Assembly (NCBI RefSeq): GCF_003289965.1 | Contig: NZ_QMBQ01000009.1 | Location: forward strand, 186,001-250,000 | Direction of reading: 5' to 3' | DNA from: Mesorhizobium atlanticum | GTDB lineage: Bacteria > Pseudomonadota > Alphaproteobacteria > Rhizobiales > Rhizobiaceae | Length of the DNA stretch: 64,000 bases | Shown: in pieces, positions 36,027-44,798 of the stretch | How positions within the stretch are numbered: the stretch's first letter is position 1 | Layout: the number at the start of each line of letters is the position of its first letter | Notes under the pieces: generated by a model | The model's database searches: none | Seen by the model: only the letters and a program-made list of their open reading frames with translations | Told to the model about the DNA's origin: nothing | Made by a program: the position numbers and the translations under genes

Positions 36027-37364
36027 ATGGGTAAGACTTTTCGCGCCCGCCGACTGCCGGCGCATGGTGTGAAAGCAGGCTGGGCGGCGCTGCTTCCTTC
36101 CAGAAAGCCGACGCCGGAGCTCGATCGCGCCATCACGGCCGATGTGGTCGTTATCGGCGCCGGCTTCGCCGGATTGGCCGCGGCGACGAGACTGACTGAG
36201 CTCGATCCGAGCCTTTCCGTGGCGGTCATCGATGCCGATGTCGTCGGCAATGGTGCCAGCGGCCGTAACTCCGGTTTCCTCATCGACCTACCGCATGACA
36301 TCTCGTCAGGCAATTTCGGGGTAGACGCCGCTACCAAGAGCCGCAACGAGATAACGGTCGCGCGAAGCGCCATCCAGCTGTACACGCGGCTGGCGCACAC
36401 GAATGGCTGGGACAAGGACGTCTTCGATCCCTGCGGCAAGTACAGCGTGGCAATGACCGATGCCGGCAAAGAGCATCTGGCGGCATATTCTTCCAAGCTG
36501 AAGGCACTGGGCGAACCGCATCAGCTCCTTGACGCCGCCGCGATCGCCGACGTGACGGGCACGCGTTCGTTCAAATCGGGCCTCTTCACTCCCGGTGCCG
36601 CCATGATCCAACCGGTTGCGCTAGTGAGAGGGATCGCTGACTCCTTTGAAGGATCTTCCGTCACCCTGTTCGAGCGGACGCCTGCTCTATCCATTGAGAC
36701 CTCATGGTGCGGGTGCGCCGTGAAAACGCCCAAGGGCGAGATCAGAGCCGACAAGGTGATCCTGGCAACGAACGGGCATGCTGAAAGCTTCGGATTTGGA
36801 CGCGGTGAACTTCTCCATGTTTTCACTTACGCATCGTTGACGGAGCCATTCGACCCGTCGGTCCTTGGCGGCTTGAGGAAGTGGGGAGCAACGCCGGCAG
36901 CGCCGATGGGCACGACGGTGAGACGGATCAACGGCGCTGAAGGAGACAGGATCCTCATCCGGTCGCGCTATAGCTACAATGCCAGCATCGAAGTTGGCTC
37001 CAGCTCGATGAAAGGCGCGAGCAAGCTTCACGATCGCAAATTTGCGGATCGTTTTCCTGAACTTCGCAACCTGAAATTCCAGTTCCGCTGGGCGGGCGCA
37101 ATGGCCCTCACCTGGAACACGGTTCCACTGTTCGGCGAGCTGGAGGATCGTATTTTTTCGGCATGCGCCTGCAACGGCATAGGGGGCACGAAGGCCACCG
37201 CCGCGGGGATCGCTGCTGCAGAGCTCGTCATCGGTCATCGGTCGGCGCTCAGGGAAATATTCCAGGCATTCGACAAGCCGCAGAAATTGCCGCCAAGGCC
37301 GCTCGTCGAAGTGGGCGTCCGCTTCAACCTTGCAATGCGAGAGTGGCGGGCCGGGCGCGAGTAG
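36027..37364 (+). CDS. FAD-dependent amino/amine oxidase (DAO family), HypO/PuuB-like
   Basis: The 445-residue protein has a DAO-type FAD fold: ADVVVIGAGFAGLAAATRL, GNGASGRNSGF and a C-terminal CNGIGGTKATAAGIAAAEL. The family oxidises secondary or primary amines, for example D-hydroxyproline, sarcosine or gamma-glutamylputrescine. ATG 36027 lies 2 bases after the dapA-like stop; a GTG at 36021 overlapping that stop is an alternative. As last gene of the ALDH/DapA operon it likely supplies the imine substrate. N-methylated intermediates from betaine demethylation are possible. Confidence 0.84.
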   Translation: MGKTFRARRLPAHGVKAGWAALLPSRKPTPELDRAITADVVVIGAGFAGLAAATRLTELDPSLSVAVIDADVVGNGASGRNSGFLIDLPHDISSGNFGVDAATKSRNEITVARSAIQLYTRLAHTNGWDKDVFDPCGKYSVAMTDAGKEHLAAYSSKLKALGEPHQLLDAAAIADVTGTRSFKSGLFTPGAAMIQPVALVRGIADSFEGSSVTLFERTPALSIETSWCGCAVKTPKGEIRADKVILATNGHAESFGFGRGELLHVFTYASLTEPFDPSVLGGLRKWGATPAAPMGTTVRRINGAEGDRILIRSRYSYNASIEVGSSSMKGASKLHDRKFADRFPELRNLKFQFRWAGAMALTWNTVPLFGELEDRIFSACACNGIGGTKATAAGIAAAELVIGHRSALREIFQAFDKPQKLPPRPLVEVGVRFNLAMREWRAGRE

Positions 37365-37520
37365 GGCAGGAGCTTCGTGCCAGTTCCAATCCTCCCCCAT
37401 TTTTGACCACGATCTCGGCGCCTGGCGTAGGGGCAGGCACTTTCTCCGAACGCTGCGTCAACCAGCGGTTCGTTGTCAAGGATGAGTTATTTCGGCTGTC
37501 CGTCCTGCGGATCCGACGGG

Positions 37521-37842
37521 TCAGACCAGCCGGTCGAAGGCGCGGTACCGGATGAAGTAACGTCGAGCGTTCGCCACGGCATCCTTCTTGTCTCGGTGAA
37601 AGAGCGTCATGACCAGAAGGAAGGCCAAACGTGCCAGGATCAGCACGTTGGTGATGATGAGGGACCATTCGTTCTTGAGTATCCCGAAGATGGGCCACGA
37701 CGCAAACCCCGTGACGTTGATGGCGTACGTCGGCGCCGATATGCTGCCGGTGTTCCGGTTTTTGATGATCTTCCAAGCTTGGGGTGTATGAAGTCACGGA
37801 GCAGAGCGCCGCAAGATAACCTATAACCGAATCCCGATTCAT
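37521..37842 (-). pseudogene. SemiSWEET/PQ-loop transporter, frameshifted
   Basis: ATG at 37842 opens MNRDSVIGYLAALCSVTSYTP. At about 37780 the other frame continues TPQAWKIIKNRNTGSISA, the PQ-loop, then FASWPIFGILKNEW, LIITNVLILARLAFLLV (membrane) and stops at 37521. The total of 322 bases carries one frameshift at the PQ motif. Intact SemiSWEETs are about 85-100 residues with three helices and move sugars or small solutes. A sequencing error is possible. Confidence 0.7.
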
Positions 37843-38086
37843 GGTTTGCTTGACCGGGATGGTGCATCTTACCCTTTCGAGCGGTTGCCAAACCAAAGGA
37901 GGGCAAGGCTGCTTGGCGGGTGCGGACTTGCCGCCCGCGAGCTTTCTCCGATCGACGTCACTGCGCCGTCCCGCACGGGCGTCACAGCATAAAGCGCTCG
38001 CCGGCGCCGAGTCCAAGAGCGTGCAACAAGCTCCTTCACCGAAACGGTCGAAGGAGGGGATTCTACATGATTGCGGCTGGGGCGCT

Positions 38087-38268
38087 TCACATCCTCCACC
38101 AGAGCTTGTCCCCGGTTGCCCAGTTGCTCGGCTCATACTCATCGAAAACCACGTGGATCTGTTTGGCCTCAGGTTCATCTTTTCACAGAATAGCTTCGCA
38201 ATTTCAGCGACCAGATACTCCCTCTTATCATCATCCGCCTTGAAGGTCTCGATGTGAATAACGGGCAT
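38087..38268 (-). pseudogene. 4-oxalocrotonate-tautomerase-like gene, frameshifted
   Basis: After AAGGAG the gene opens MPVIHIETFKADDDKREYLVAEIAKLF, with Pro1 of the tautomerase family. Near 38165 a one-base shift moves the sequence to another frame, QIHVVFDEYEPSNWATGDKLW, which stops at 38087. Both halves are recognisable, so loss is recent or an error. Tautomerases isomerise enol/keto acids in aromatic or amine catabolism. Confidence 0.7.
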
Positions 38269-38759
38269 GTCATACTCCTTCGTCGTTATGTCGGTTGGAT
38301 CGTCAATGCTGGCGCGCGGTTCACGCTTAAAACCCTGCATTTGATGCACCGAACATGGCCTCATCGACTCCAGCCCCAAGCCGGCGCCCGTTGGGAGCAG
38401 AACGTGGCCATCCGTCACGCGAATTGGATTTTTCGGGTCGTATTAGCTTTTCATCAGAGATCTTGTTGACCCAGTTGCAGCCCTCGAACAAATTCGGCCT
38501 CACCGGGGGTCCAAGGTGAACGCAGGCAGCACCGGTGATATCGCCTCCTCAGCTGTCATCAGCGAACTTCACAGATGCCACGGAACGCTGCCATCGGCTT
38601 CAACCGTCCCATCCGCGTCACCTTACAGGCCATTGCCAGCCGCCTGGACAATCGTGCTGAGGTCGACGCCACTTTCATCAATGTAAATTGGTGCTGGACC
38701 GCTGGGCGGAGGGCTGCAATTTCCTCAAGCGTGTTGCAGCGCGAAGCCGGGTCAGCACA
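38269..38759. other. Decayed stretch without a gene
   Basis: About 490 bases with no gene I can support, between tautomerase and receiver-domain remnants. Probably eroded coding DNA. Confidence 0.4.
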
Positions 38760-39154
38760 CGGCTATCCTCGAGAACCGCCAGGACCTGCGGTTGCCAATA
38801 CGATTGTTTTCAGATGACGAACGATATCGCCAGCATCGCAGGTCTCGTCCAAAACCGTGACACCTTTGAACTGTTCGGGGAGTTCCGGAGCATTGCGGGC
38901 TCCAAAAACACAAAAGGGATTTGACAACGGGCACGATTTTCGGCCGCGACCAATGTGTCTTCCCCTTGAAGGCTCAGGCTCAGTACAGCGCCGTCTATTG
39001 GCCGCTAGGACATAATCGTGTCGAGAAGATCCTAAATCGAATCCTTTGCCCCTTCGGCGCTGAGCACGTCTTGCAGGTAGGTGGCGACGGTGCTGTTGTC
39101 CTCCGCGATCAGGATTGCACATCCTGGAAGATTCTGTTCTGCCAACTCGGGCAC
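38760..39154 (-). pseudogene. Response-regulator receiver domain, broken
   Basis: On the minus strand VPELAEQNLPGCAILIAEDNS then YLQDVLSAEGA is the start of a CheY-like receiver with its acidic pair. In-frame TAG stops follow near 39035 and 39010. Later the sequence resumes as IPFVFL in one frame and NAPELPEQFKGVTVL, CDAGDIVRHLKTI in another, the usual end of single-domain receivers. At least two stops and one frameshift make it a clear pseudogene. Confidence 0.65.
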
Positions 39155-39202
39155 CTCCCTGCCACCGAAAAGGCTTCGTCGTCCGCCACGGGAGCTGTGT
39201 TT

Positions 39203-40450
39203 CTAGTCCAAGAGACGTTCGTCAAAGGCATAATTCGACATGAGTTCGTAGCCGTCGAAGGTGACAAGCAGTTGCTCCTCAAGCTTCACACCGTCCCGCT
39301 CGCCAACCGCACCGATATAGCTTTCAACGCAGATCACCATCCCGGCCTCTAGTGTCGCGTCATAAGCTACCGGACCATGGAACGATGGCTTGACTTGCGG
39401 ATACTCGTCGCACATTCCCACACCGTGTATCAGGCAGCTGTAGGCCTGTGCACGAAACTCCTCCGGCACAGGCCAGGCGGATTCCTGCAGGTCCCGCATG
39501 CTGACGCCCGGGCGTATCAGCTTTATGTTTGTCTGCAACTCGTCATAGGCATAACGATAGAGCTGGCGCTGCCTGGGGGTTGGGCGCTCCTTGCCGTAGT
39601 AGAAGGTGCGCGAGATGTCGCAGAAATATCCGAACGGACCCACCATATCGGTGTCAAATCCAATCAGGTCGCCCGGTTCAATGACGCGTTGAGTGGCCTC
39701 CTGAAGCCAGGGGTTGATCCGCGGCCCGGATGCCAGCATGCGCCCCTCATGCCAGCCTCCGTGATTGGCGAGATTGGTATAATTGAGAATTCCCCAAAGC
39801 TGGGCTTCCGTTACCCCCGGCCCCATCGCCTCCTGCATTCGGGCGATCCCATGCTCGGCGACGGCGCATGCCCATCGCATGCAGGCGATTTCATCTTCCG
39901 ATTTGATGACCCGCGCGCCTTCGACGATGTCGACCGCGTCGATAACCTCCAGTCCGCGCTGCAGAAGGGCCTGTGTCAGGCTAGGGTTGACGTATTCTAC
40001 CGCGACCTTGCGGTTGGTCGCGCCGATCTCGCTTAGGAAGCCGACAATGTCATCGGCAAAGAGCCTCGCGCCCTCCGCCAATTCATTGCCGCCTTCAAAA
40101 AAAGACATCGGCCTGCCTGTCCTCGACCGGTCGGCCGATGACCGGTGGCCGACGGTGCCCTGGTGAAGGGTAATCGGCCCATCGAGCGGCAGGAAGAGGT
40201 AGGTAACGGGAATATGGGACTGAAACAGCGGATAGGAATTGTAATCCACTGCATAACGGATGGTGATGGGACTGACCAGGACACACATGGCGACATCGGC
40301 CTTGCGCATCGCCGCCCTCAAACGACCCTTGCGATAGCGATCAAGCCGTTCGAAGTCTATGTCCGGCATGGGCCGAAATTGCCGCAGGTCACTCCAGTTA
40401 TCCCTGATTACAAATCCATCGGGAGTTGGCGATACTTTGTCTTCGCTCAT
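39203..40450 (-). CDS. DddP-like M24-family metalloenzyme (possible DMSP lyase)
   Basis: The 415-residue protein has the M24 pita-bread fold. Metal ligands visible: Asp266, Asp268, Asp278, His342, Glu376, Glu391. Their spacing matches, within one residue, the DddP ligands I recall (D295, D297, D307, H371, E406, E421). LASGPRxNPWxQE, FDTDMVGPFG, CDISR and CLIHGVGMCDE resemble Roseovarius DddP. DddP cleaves dimethylsulfoniopropionate to acrylate and DMS. Relatives could be creatinase- or prolidase-like. The start at 40450 has GAGGGGC upstream; an open frame runs to 40804. Flanked by betaine-binding protein genes, an onium-compound substrate is plausible. Confidence 0.8.
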   Translation of the reverse strand: MSEDKVSPTPDGFVIRDNWSDLRQFRPMPDIDFERLDRYRKGRLRAAMRKADVAMCVLVSPITIRYAVDYNSYPLFQSHIPVTYLFLPLDGPITLHQGTVGHRSSADRSRTGRPMSFFEGGNELAEGARLFADDIVGFLSEIGATNRKVAVEYVNPSLTQALLQRGLEVIDAVDIVEGARVIKSEDEIACMRWACAVAEHGIARMQEAMGPGVTEAQLWGILNYTNLANHGGWHEGRMLASGPRINPWLQEATQRVIEPGDLIGFDTDMVGPFGYFCDISRTFYYGKERPTPRQRQLYRYAYDELQTNIKLIRPGVSMRDLQESAWPVPEEFRAQAYSCLIHGVGMCDEYPQVKPSFHGPVAYDATLEAGMVICVESYIGAVGERDGVKLEEQLLVTFDGYELMSNYAFDERLLD

Positions 40451-40851
40451 TCGACTTTGCCCCTCTTTGCTGCAGCTTTCGTCTTCCGTCTCCACGACGG
40501 GGAGACGAAGTGGACGATCATCGACGAGGAGCCAATCATAGGGGAGCGCATGGTCGTGTCTCAAATGAGTATTACTGCTGGCCGCATAATTCAGAGTCAT
40601 CGCCGAGTGGGTGCCGAACTCACGACGAAATACGCCTAAGTTGCTTCTGCACGATTTCGGGGGTGGAAAATCGCCCGGCCTCCCCGATGAGTATCTGGGT
40701 GAAGCCGGCCTGGAGAGGGCGATAACTTCAGCTTGTCCGCCGCATGATTTTCTTTGGTCGCTTGCGAACGGGGAGACACAAGCGCTAAGCGAATTGAAAG
40801 GCAATCAGGCTGGCCAATCATCGGCCCCCACCATGTGACAAGTAGGCTTGG
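40451..40851. other. Divergent promoter region, no gene
   Basis: About 400 bases between the DddP-like gene and the truncated SDR. No gene supported. Confidence 0.5.
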
Positions 40852-41436
40852 ATGAGACATTCGAACAAGGTGGTTATCGTTACGGGCGCGACATCGGGAA
40901 TCGGGGCGGCGGTTGCAGAAGGCTTCGCTGCGGCGGGTGCAGCGCTAATGCTGGTCGGCCGCGACCGGGCGCGGGGCCAGAAGGTGATGCAATTGGTCCA
41001 CAAGCACGATTGCCAGGCCGAATTGATGCTGGGTGATGTGGCTGACTCGGCGTTCGCCGATCAGGTGATTGGATCCACCGTGAAGAGGTTCGGAAAAGTC
41101 AGTGTGCTGGTGAATGGCGCGGGCATTATCCGTCGTGGAAACGCTGTTGAGACATCGGATGACGAGTGGCGCCAGACCTTCGAGGCCAACGTCAACGGTG
41201 TCTTCTATTTCAGCCGCGCTGCGGTCCGGGCCATGAGGACGTCCGGCGGAGGCAGCATCGTCAACATTGCGTCGAACGTCGGGCTGGTTGGCTGTCCAGG
41301 TCTGGTCGCATATTGCGCGTCAAAGGGTGCAGTCGTTTCACTGACGCAGGCCATGGCCCTGGACCACGCCAAAGAACAGATCAGCATCAATGCCGTTTGC
41401 CCGGGCGCGGTAGACACGCCGATGCTTGCCAGGTGC
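40852..41436 (+). pseudogene. SDR-family gene truncated at its 3-prime end
   Basis: Residues 1-195 form a good SDR (VTGATSGIGAA, NGAGII, NIASN with Ser, YCASK with Tyr and Lys, NAVCPGAVDTPM). After DTPMLA, near 41433, the frame becomes Arg/Pro/Ser-rich non-SDR sequence and runs to 41697. The last roughly 55 residues, including the closing VDGG, are missing. A recombination junction is likely at this point. Confidence 0.7.
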
Positions 41437-41916
41437 GCGTCTCGGCCGAAGCCCGCGTCAGCCAGCCTATGGAGGGGCTCTTCCGCCTCGCCTCGGGCCA
41501 GACGGTGCGCGATTTCACCGACGAGGCGGCGGCGATCGTGGCTGCGCAAGCCGATGTCCACGCCATCGTCGCCGAACGGGCGAAAGATGCCGGCGCCGAC
41601 AGCGCCGAGATCGACGTCGCCACCGGAGGACCGGCGCATGTTCATCGAAGCGCATGTCGTGGCGGTGGCGTCGGGAAGGCCGCGGATTGCGATGTGAAAA
41701 CGCGCCCTCGTTCAGCCAAAGCTCCTTTGATTAGCCCCGCTGTGAGGCAAGCCGGTTCATACGGCACGCAGGTTGCAGTAACAGGCTCTGTTCGGCTCGC
41801 CTGGTCTTTGATCGTAGCGACCGCCGTTGGAGACGATTTGGCTGGGGCAACAGTTTGCAGAGAGAGCGGGGCATTTCCAATCCCGCCCTCTCAGCAAGAT
41901 TCTGGAAATGGGCCTT
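41437..41916 (+). other. Unidentified coding fragment and spacer
   Basis: Just after the SDR break a plus frame reads PMEGLFRLASGQTVRDFTDEA then AAQADVHAIVAERAKDAGAD, and another frame ends MFIEAHVVAVASGRPRI at 41697. This looks like the C-terminal piece of some protein joined to the SDR, but I do not recognise it. 41698-41916 has no gene. Confidence 0.3.
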
Positions 41917-42924
41917 CTACTTTGCAGCTGCCTTGGCTTCTGCAATCCAGGCGTCCCATTGCTTCTTGTGTTTAGCCCTCCAATCTTCTGCGTGTTTTTG
42001 AACATCGGTACGTGTGCTTTGCCCGTCATGCACGAGCTGGTTCTCAGCGTTGATGTCTTCAACTGAGACGTTCAGCAACTCGAACCATTTTCGTGCGGCC
42101 GGATTCTGGTTCAGAAACGTCGTATTGGCGATCACATGCTGTGTAATCACGGGGAAACCGGTGTTTCCTATCCCAGCCGCCTCGGTCACCGCACCAGCCT
42201 GTTCCTCGGGAAGAGCGGTGGATGTGACCGTCAGCCATTGGACCTCATGTCCTGGTCTCAAAATCCCGCTAAGCCACATTGGAGTCCACGTATAGTAGAG
42301 GGTCGGCTTCCCGGCTTTGATGCGTTCGATCGCATCAGCGATGATGGTTTCATAGCTGCCTTGCAGCTGAGTAACGGTGTCTCGGAGACCGTACGCGTCG
42401 AGGTGGTGATCGATGATCCTCTCGCAGCCCCAACCCGGATCACACCCGTATAGATCAGCCTTTCCGTCGCCATCGACGTCAAACATTTTGGCAATATTAG
42501 GATCTTTAAACTGGTTGATCGTCTTTATCTTGTAAGCGCCTGCAGTTTTCTTGTCGATGAGATATCCTTGGACTGAGCCATCGACCAAGGTTCCGACAGG
42601 CTGGAGTTTCGTCTTGCCGCCTGCTTTCTCGTAGAATGCTTTGTGTAGCGGATCCGCGTAGGCCGAGTAAATCGTCGCATCGCCGTTTGCGACTGCCAGG
42701 AAGGCGGCCTGCAACTGCATGGAGACGGGCTCCTTGACGTCGTAGCCGAGCTCTCGCAGGCCCATATCGACGAGCTCCTCTTGAAACCACTCGACAGTAT
42801 AATTTTGATCCGAGGGTTGGATCGTGACTCCTTTGCCAGGCAGTTCACCTGCGTTGGCAGCGCCAAGTGTAACACATACGACCGTGAGCATTATTGTCGT
42901 CACGTTTATTGATTTATACGACAT
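41917..42924 (-). CDS. ProX-type betaine-binding protein with altered aromatic box (orphan)
   Basis: The 335-residue protein has a signal peptide, then LPGKGVTIQPSDQ (close to mature E. coli ProX), GYLIDKKTAG, GCDPGWGCE and YYTWTPMW. Two box tryptophans are kept, but WTPLHD reads ADPLHK, so the Trp equivalent to ProX W65 is lost. The ligand may therefore differ from glycine betaine. The second ATG (42924) suits the AAAGGGG ribosome site better than 42930. No permease or ATPase genes accompany it. It precedes no gene on its strand and follows the FdR operon. Confidence 0.88.
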   Translation of the reverse strand: MSYKSINVTTIMLTVVCVTLGAANAGELPGKGVTIQPSDQNYTVEWFQEELVDMGLRELGYDVKEPVSMQLQAAFLAVANGDATIYSAYADPLHKAFYEKAGGKTKLQPVGTLVDGSVQGYLIDKKTAGAYKIKTINQFKDPNIAKMFDVDGDGKADLYGCDPGWGCERIIDHHLDAYGLRDTVTQLQGSYETIIADAIERIKAGKPTLYYTWTPMWLSGILRPGHEVQWLTVTSTALPEEQAGAVTEAAGIGNTGFPVITQHVIANTTFLNQNPAARKWFELLNVSVEDINAENQLVHDGQSTRTDVQKHAEDWRAKHKKQWDAWIAEAKAAAK

Positions 42925-42982
42925 CGTCATTCCCCTTTACTTGTGGTGATCATTTAGTCGACATGTTAACAAGAGTGGCAGT

Positions 42983-44317
42983 TTAGCTTGCGGCACCTCC
43001 AGCAATTGTCGGGCTGTATTCGATCTGGGTGGCTGCATGGCCGTTCTCAGCCTCCGTTCGCAAACTGAGCTCCTGCCGCTGGAGGGCTTGTGCTTTAGGA
43101 ACCAAGGAGGCGATCGCCAGCAGCGACTTCACGTCCTTCGTCGCGTCGACAACAGCGTCCGCCGATATCGTCTGGCGCGAATCTATGATCCGTTTCCCAA
43201 TCATGTAGGCTCGAGGATTATTTATGGCATCGACCGCAACAAGCCGATCGCCCCGAAAATACCAGATCGACTTCGAGCGTTGATCGATTGTGCGCTCAAC
43301 GACCCGATCATAACCGGCATTCAAACCCGCGATCTGCAATTTGACATCATACTGATCAGACCAGAACCAGGGCTTCGCTTCATATGCCTTGGTTCCCCCG
43401 ATAATGTTTCCCGCTACTAGCTCTGAGTGCTCGATCGAGTGCCCTACGCTTTCGAGTCGAACACGGCCCCCCTCATAGGGGAAGGATGCGCATTCGCCAG
43501 CCGCCCAAATTCTGGGATCGGAAGTTCGACCTTGAGCGTCGGTCCAAATTCCATTATCGACAGCGAGCCCCGCTTGCGCTGCAAGCTGCGTGCTTGGCAC
43601 GACGCCGATACCTACAATGACAAAATCAATAGAAAGGGTGATGCCATTCGATAAGAGAGCGGCAGAAACCCGTCCCTCACCAGCAAGACGATTGACACCG
43701 ACGCCCTCTAGGATGACGACGCCGTTCGCTGAATGCAGGTCGCGGAAAAAGTTGGAGGTCTCCGCAGCTGCCACCCGTTGCAGTATTCGGGGTGCCGCCT
43801 CAATTAGAGTGACCTCAAGTCCGAGCTTTGCCCCAACCGCGGCTGCCTCAAGTCCGATGTACCCGCCGCCAATGATGAGTAATTTCCGACCGGGGCGGAA
43901 GTCAGCCATAAGCCCATTGACATCTGCAAGAGTCCGGATCGTATGGACCCCGGGCAGCCCCCCGCCTATATCTTGTGGCAATTTCCTTGCGTATGAACCG
44001 GTCGCAACTACCAGGTGCTCATAGGGCACAATTTCACCACCTGCTGTTACCGTCGACGCCGCCCGGTCGATGGCGGTCACACGCCGATCGAGCGCGAGGG
44101 TGATCTCGTGCTCTTTCCAGAAGGACGGCGAACGGAGAAACAATCTCTCAAGGCTGAGCTCGCCGAGCAGATATCCTTTTGACAACGGTGGCCGTTGATA
44201 CGGCGCAAGCGGTTCTTCGCCGATCAGCGTTATCGGGGCTGAGTAGCCGAGCATGCGCGCCTTAGCTGCTAGCGATGCTCCCGCTTGGCCGGCGCCGATC
44301 ACCACAATTCCAGACAT
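42983..44317 (-). CDS. Ferredoxin reductase (rhodocoxin-reductase type)
   Basis: The 444-residue flavoprotein has an FAD loop IVVIGAGQAGASLA at the start, YQRPPLSKGYL, an internal NAD loop LLIIGGGYIGLEAA, the WAAGECASFPY motif and a C-terminal reductase domain (WFWSDQYDVKLQIAG). Start set at 44317 after GAGGAAG. It would pass NADH electrons to the 2Fe-2S ferredoxin encoded just upstream, for the membrane hydroxylase. The final 30 residues look unusual but the protein is essentially full length. Confidence 0.88.
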   Translation of the reverse strand: MSGIVVIGAGQAGASLAAKARMLGYSAPITLIGEEPLAPYQRPPLSKGYLLGELSLERLFLRSPSFWKEHEITLALDRRVTAIDRAASTVTAGGEIVPYEHLVVATGSYARKLPQDIGGGLPGVHTIRTLADVNGLMADFRPGRKLLIIGGGYIGLEAAAVGAKLGLEVTLIEAAPRILQRVAAAETSNFFRDLHSANGVVILEGVGVNRLAGEGRVSAALLSNGITLSIDFVIVGIGVVPSTQLAAQAGLAVDNGIWTDAQGRTSDPRIWAAGECASFPYEGGRVRLESVGHSIEHSELVAGNIIGGTKAYEAKPWFWSDQYDVKLQIAGLNAGYDRVVERTIDQRSKSIWYFRGDRLVAVDAINNPRAYMIGKRIIDSRQTISADAVVDATKDVKSLLAIASLVPKAQALQRQELSLRTEAENGHAATQIEYSPTIAGGAAS

Positions 44318-44361
44318 TGCGCTTCCTCTGGCCGACAAATTGGTAGCCGATCGCTCAAGTC

Positions 44362-44685
44362 TTATGCCTGTCGTTCAGGTAGACGCAAAACTAGCCCTTC
44401 GAGAGCTTCGTTGACCCTAATCTGGCAGGTCAGCCGCGATTGAGTGGGATGCGTCTGGTAGGCAAAATCAAGCATATCCTGCTCAATTGGCTCCTTGGCA
44501 GGCAGTTTTGCGACCCAACTTGGTTCGACGAGCGCATGACAAGTCGCGCAAGAGCACGCACCACCACAATCCGCTTCGATCCCGGGGATACCGTGATCGC
44601 GAGCGCCTTCCATAACTGTTGTCCCACGGGGGACGTCTATCTCGTGCGCCCGCCCGTTATGTTCTACGTACGTAATCTTAACCAT
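44362..44685 (-). CDS. 2Fe-2S ferredoxin (adrenodoxin type)
   Basis: The 107-residue protein has the cluster motif ADCGGACSCATCHALV (C-x5-C-x2-C) and a fourth Cys in SRLTCQI, with VPRGTTVMEGARDHGIPGIEA, typical of P450/hydroxylase-feeding ferredoxins. It lies between the reductase and hydroxylase genes, 44 bases upstream of the reductase start. It should carry electrons from the reductase to the di-iron hydroxylase. Confidence 0.92.
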   Translation of the reverse strand: MVKITYVEHNGRAHEIDVPRGTTVMEGARDHGIPGIEADCGGACSCATCHALVEPSWVAKLPAKEPIEQDMLDFAYQTHPTQSRLTCQIRVNEALEGLVLRLPERQA

Positions 44686-44798
44686 CTGCTCTTCCTTAAA
44701 TCGTTCGCGGTGTTAGGACGGCGCCAAGGCAACGGTTTAGACGCAGTGTTGTGTCTGTTGGAGTTCATGCACGCCGAGAAAACCCTGCCTACAGCGAT

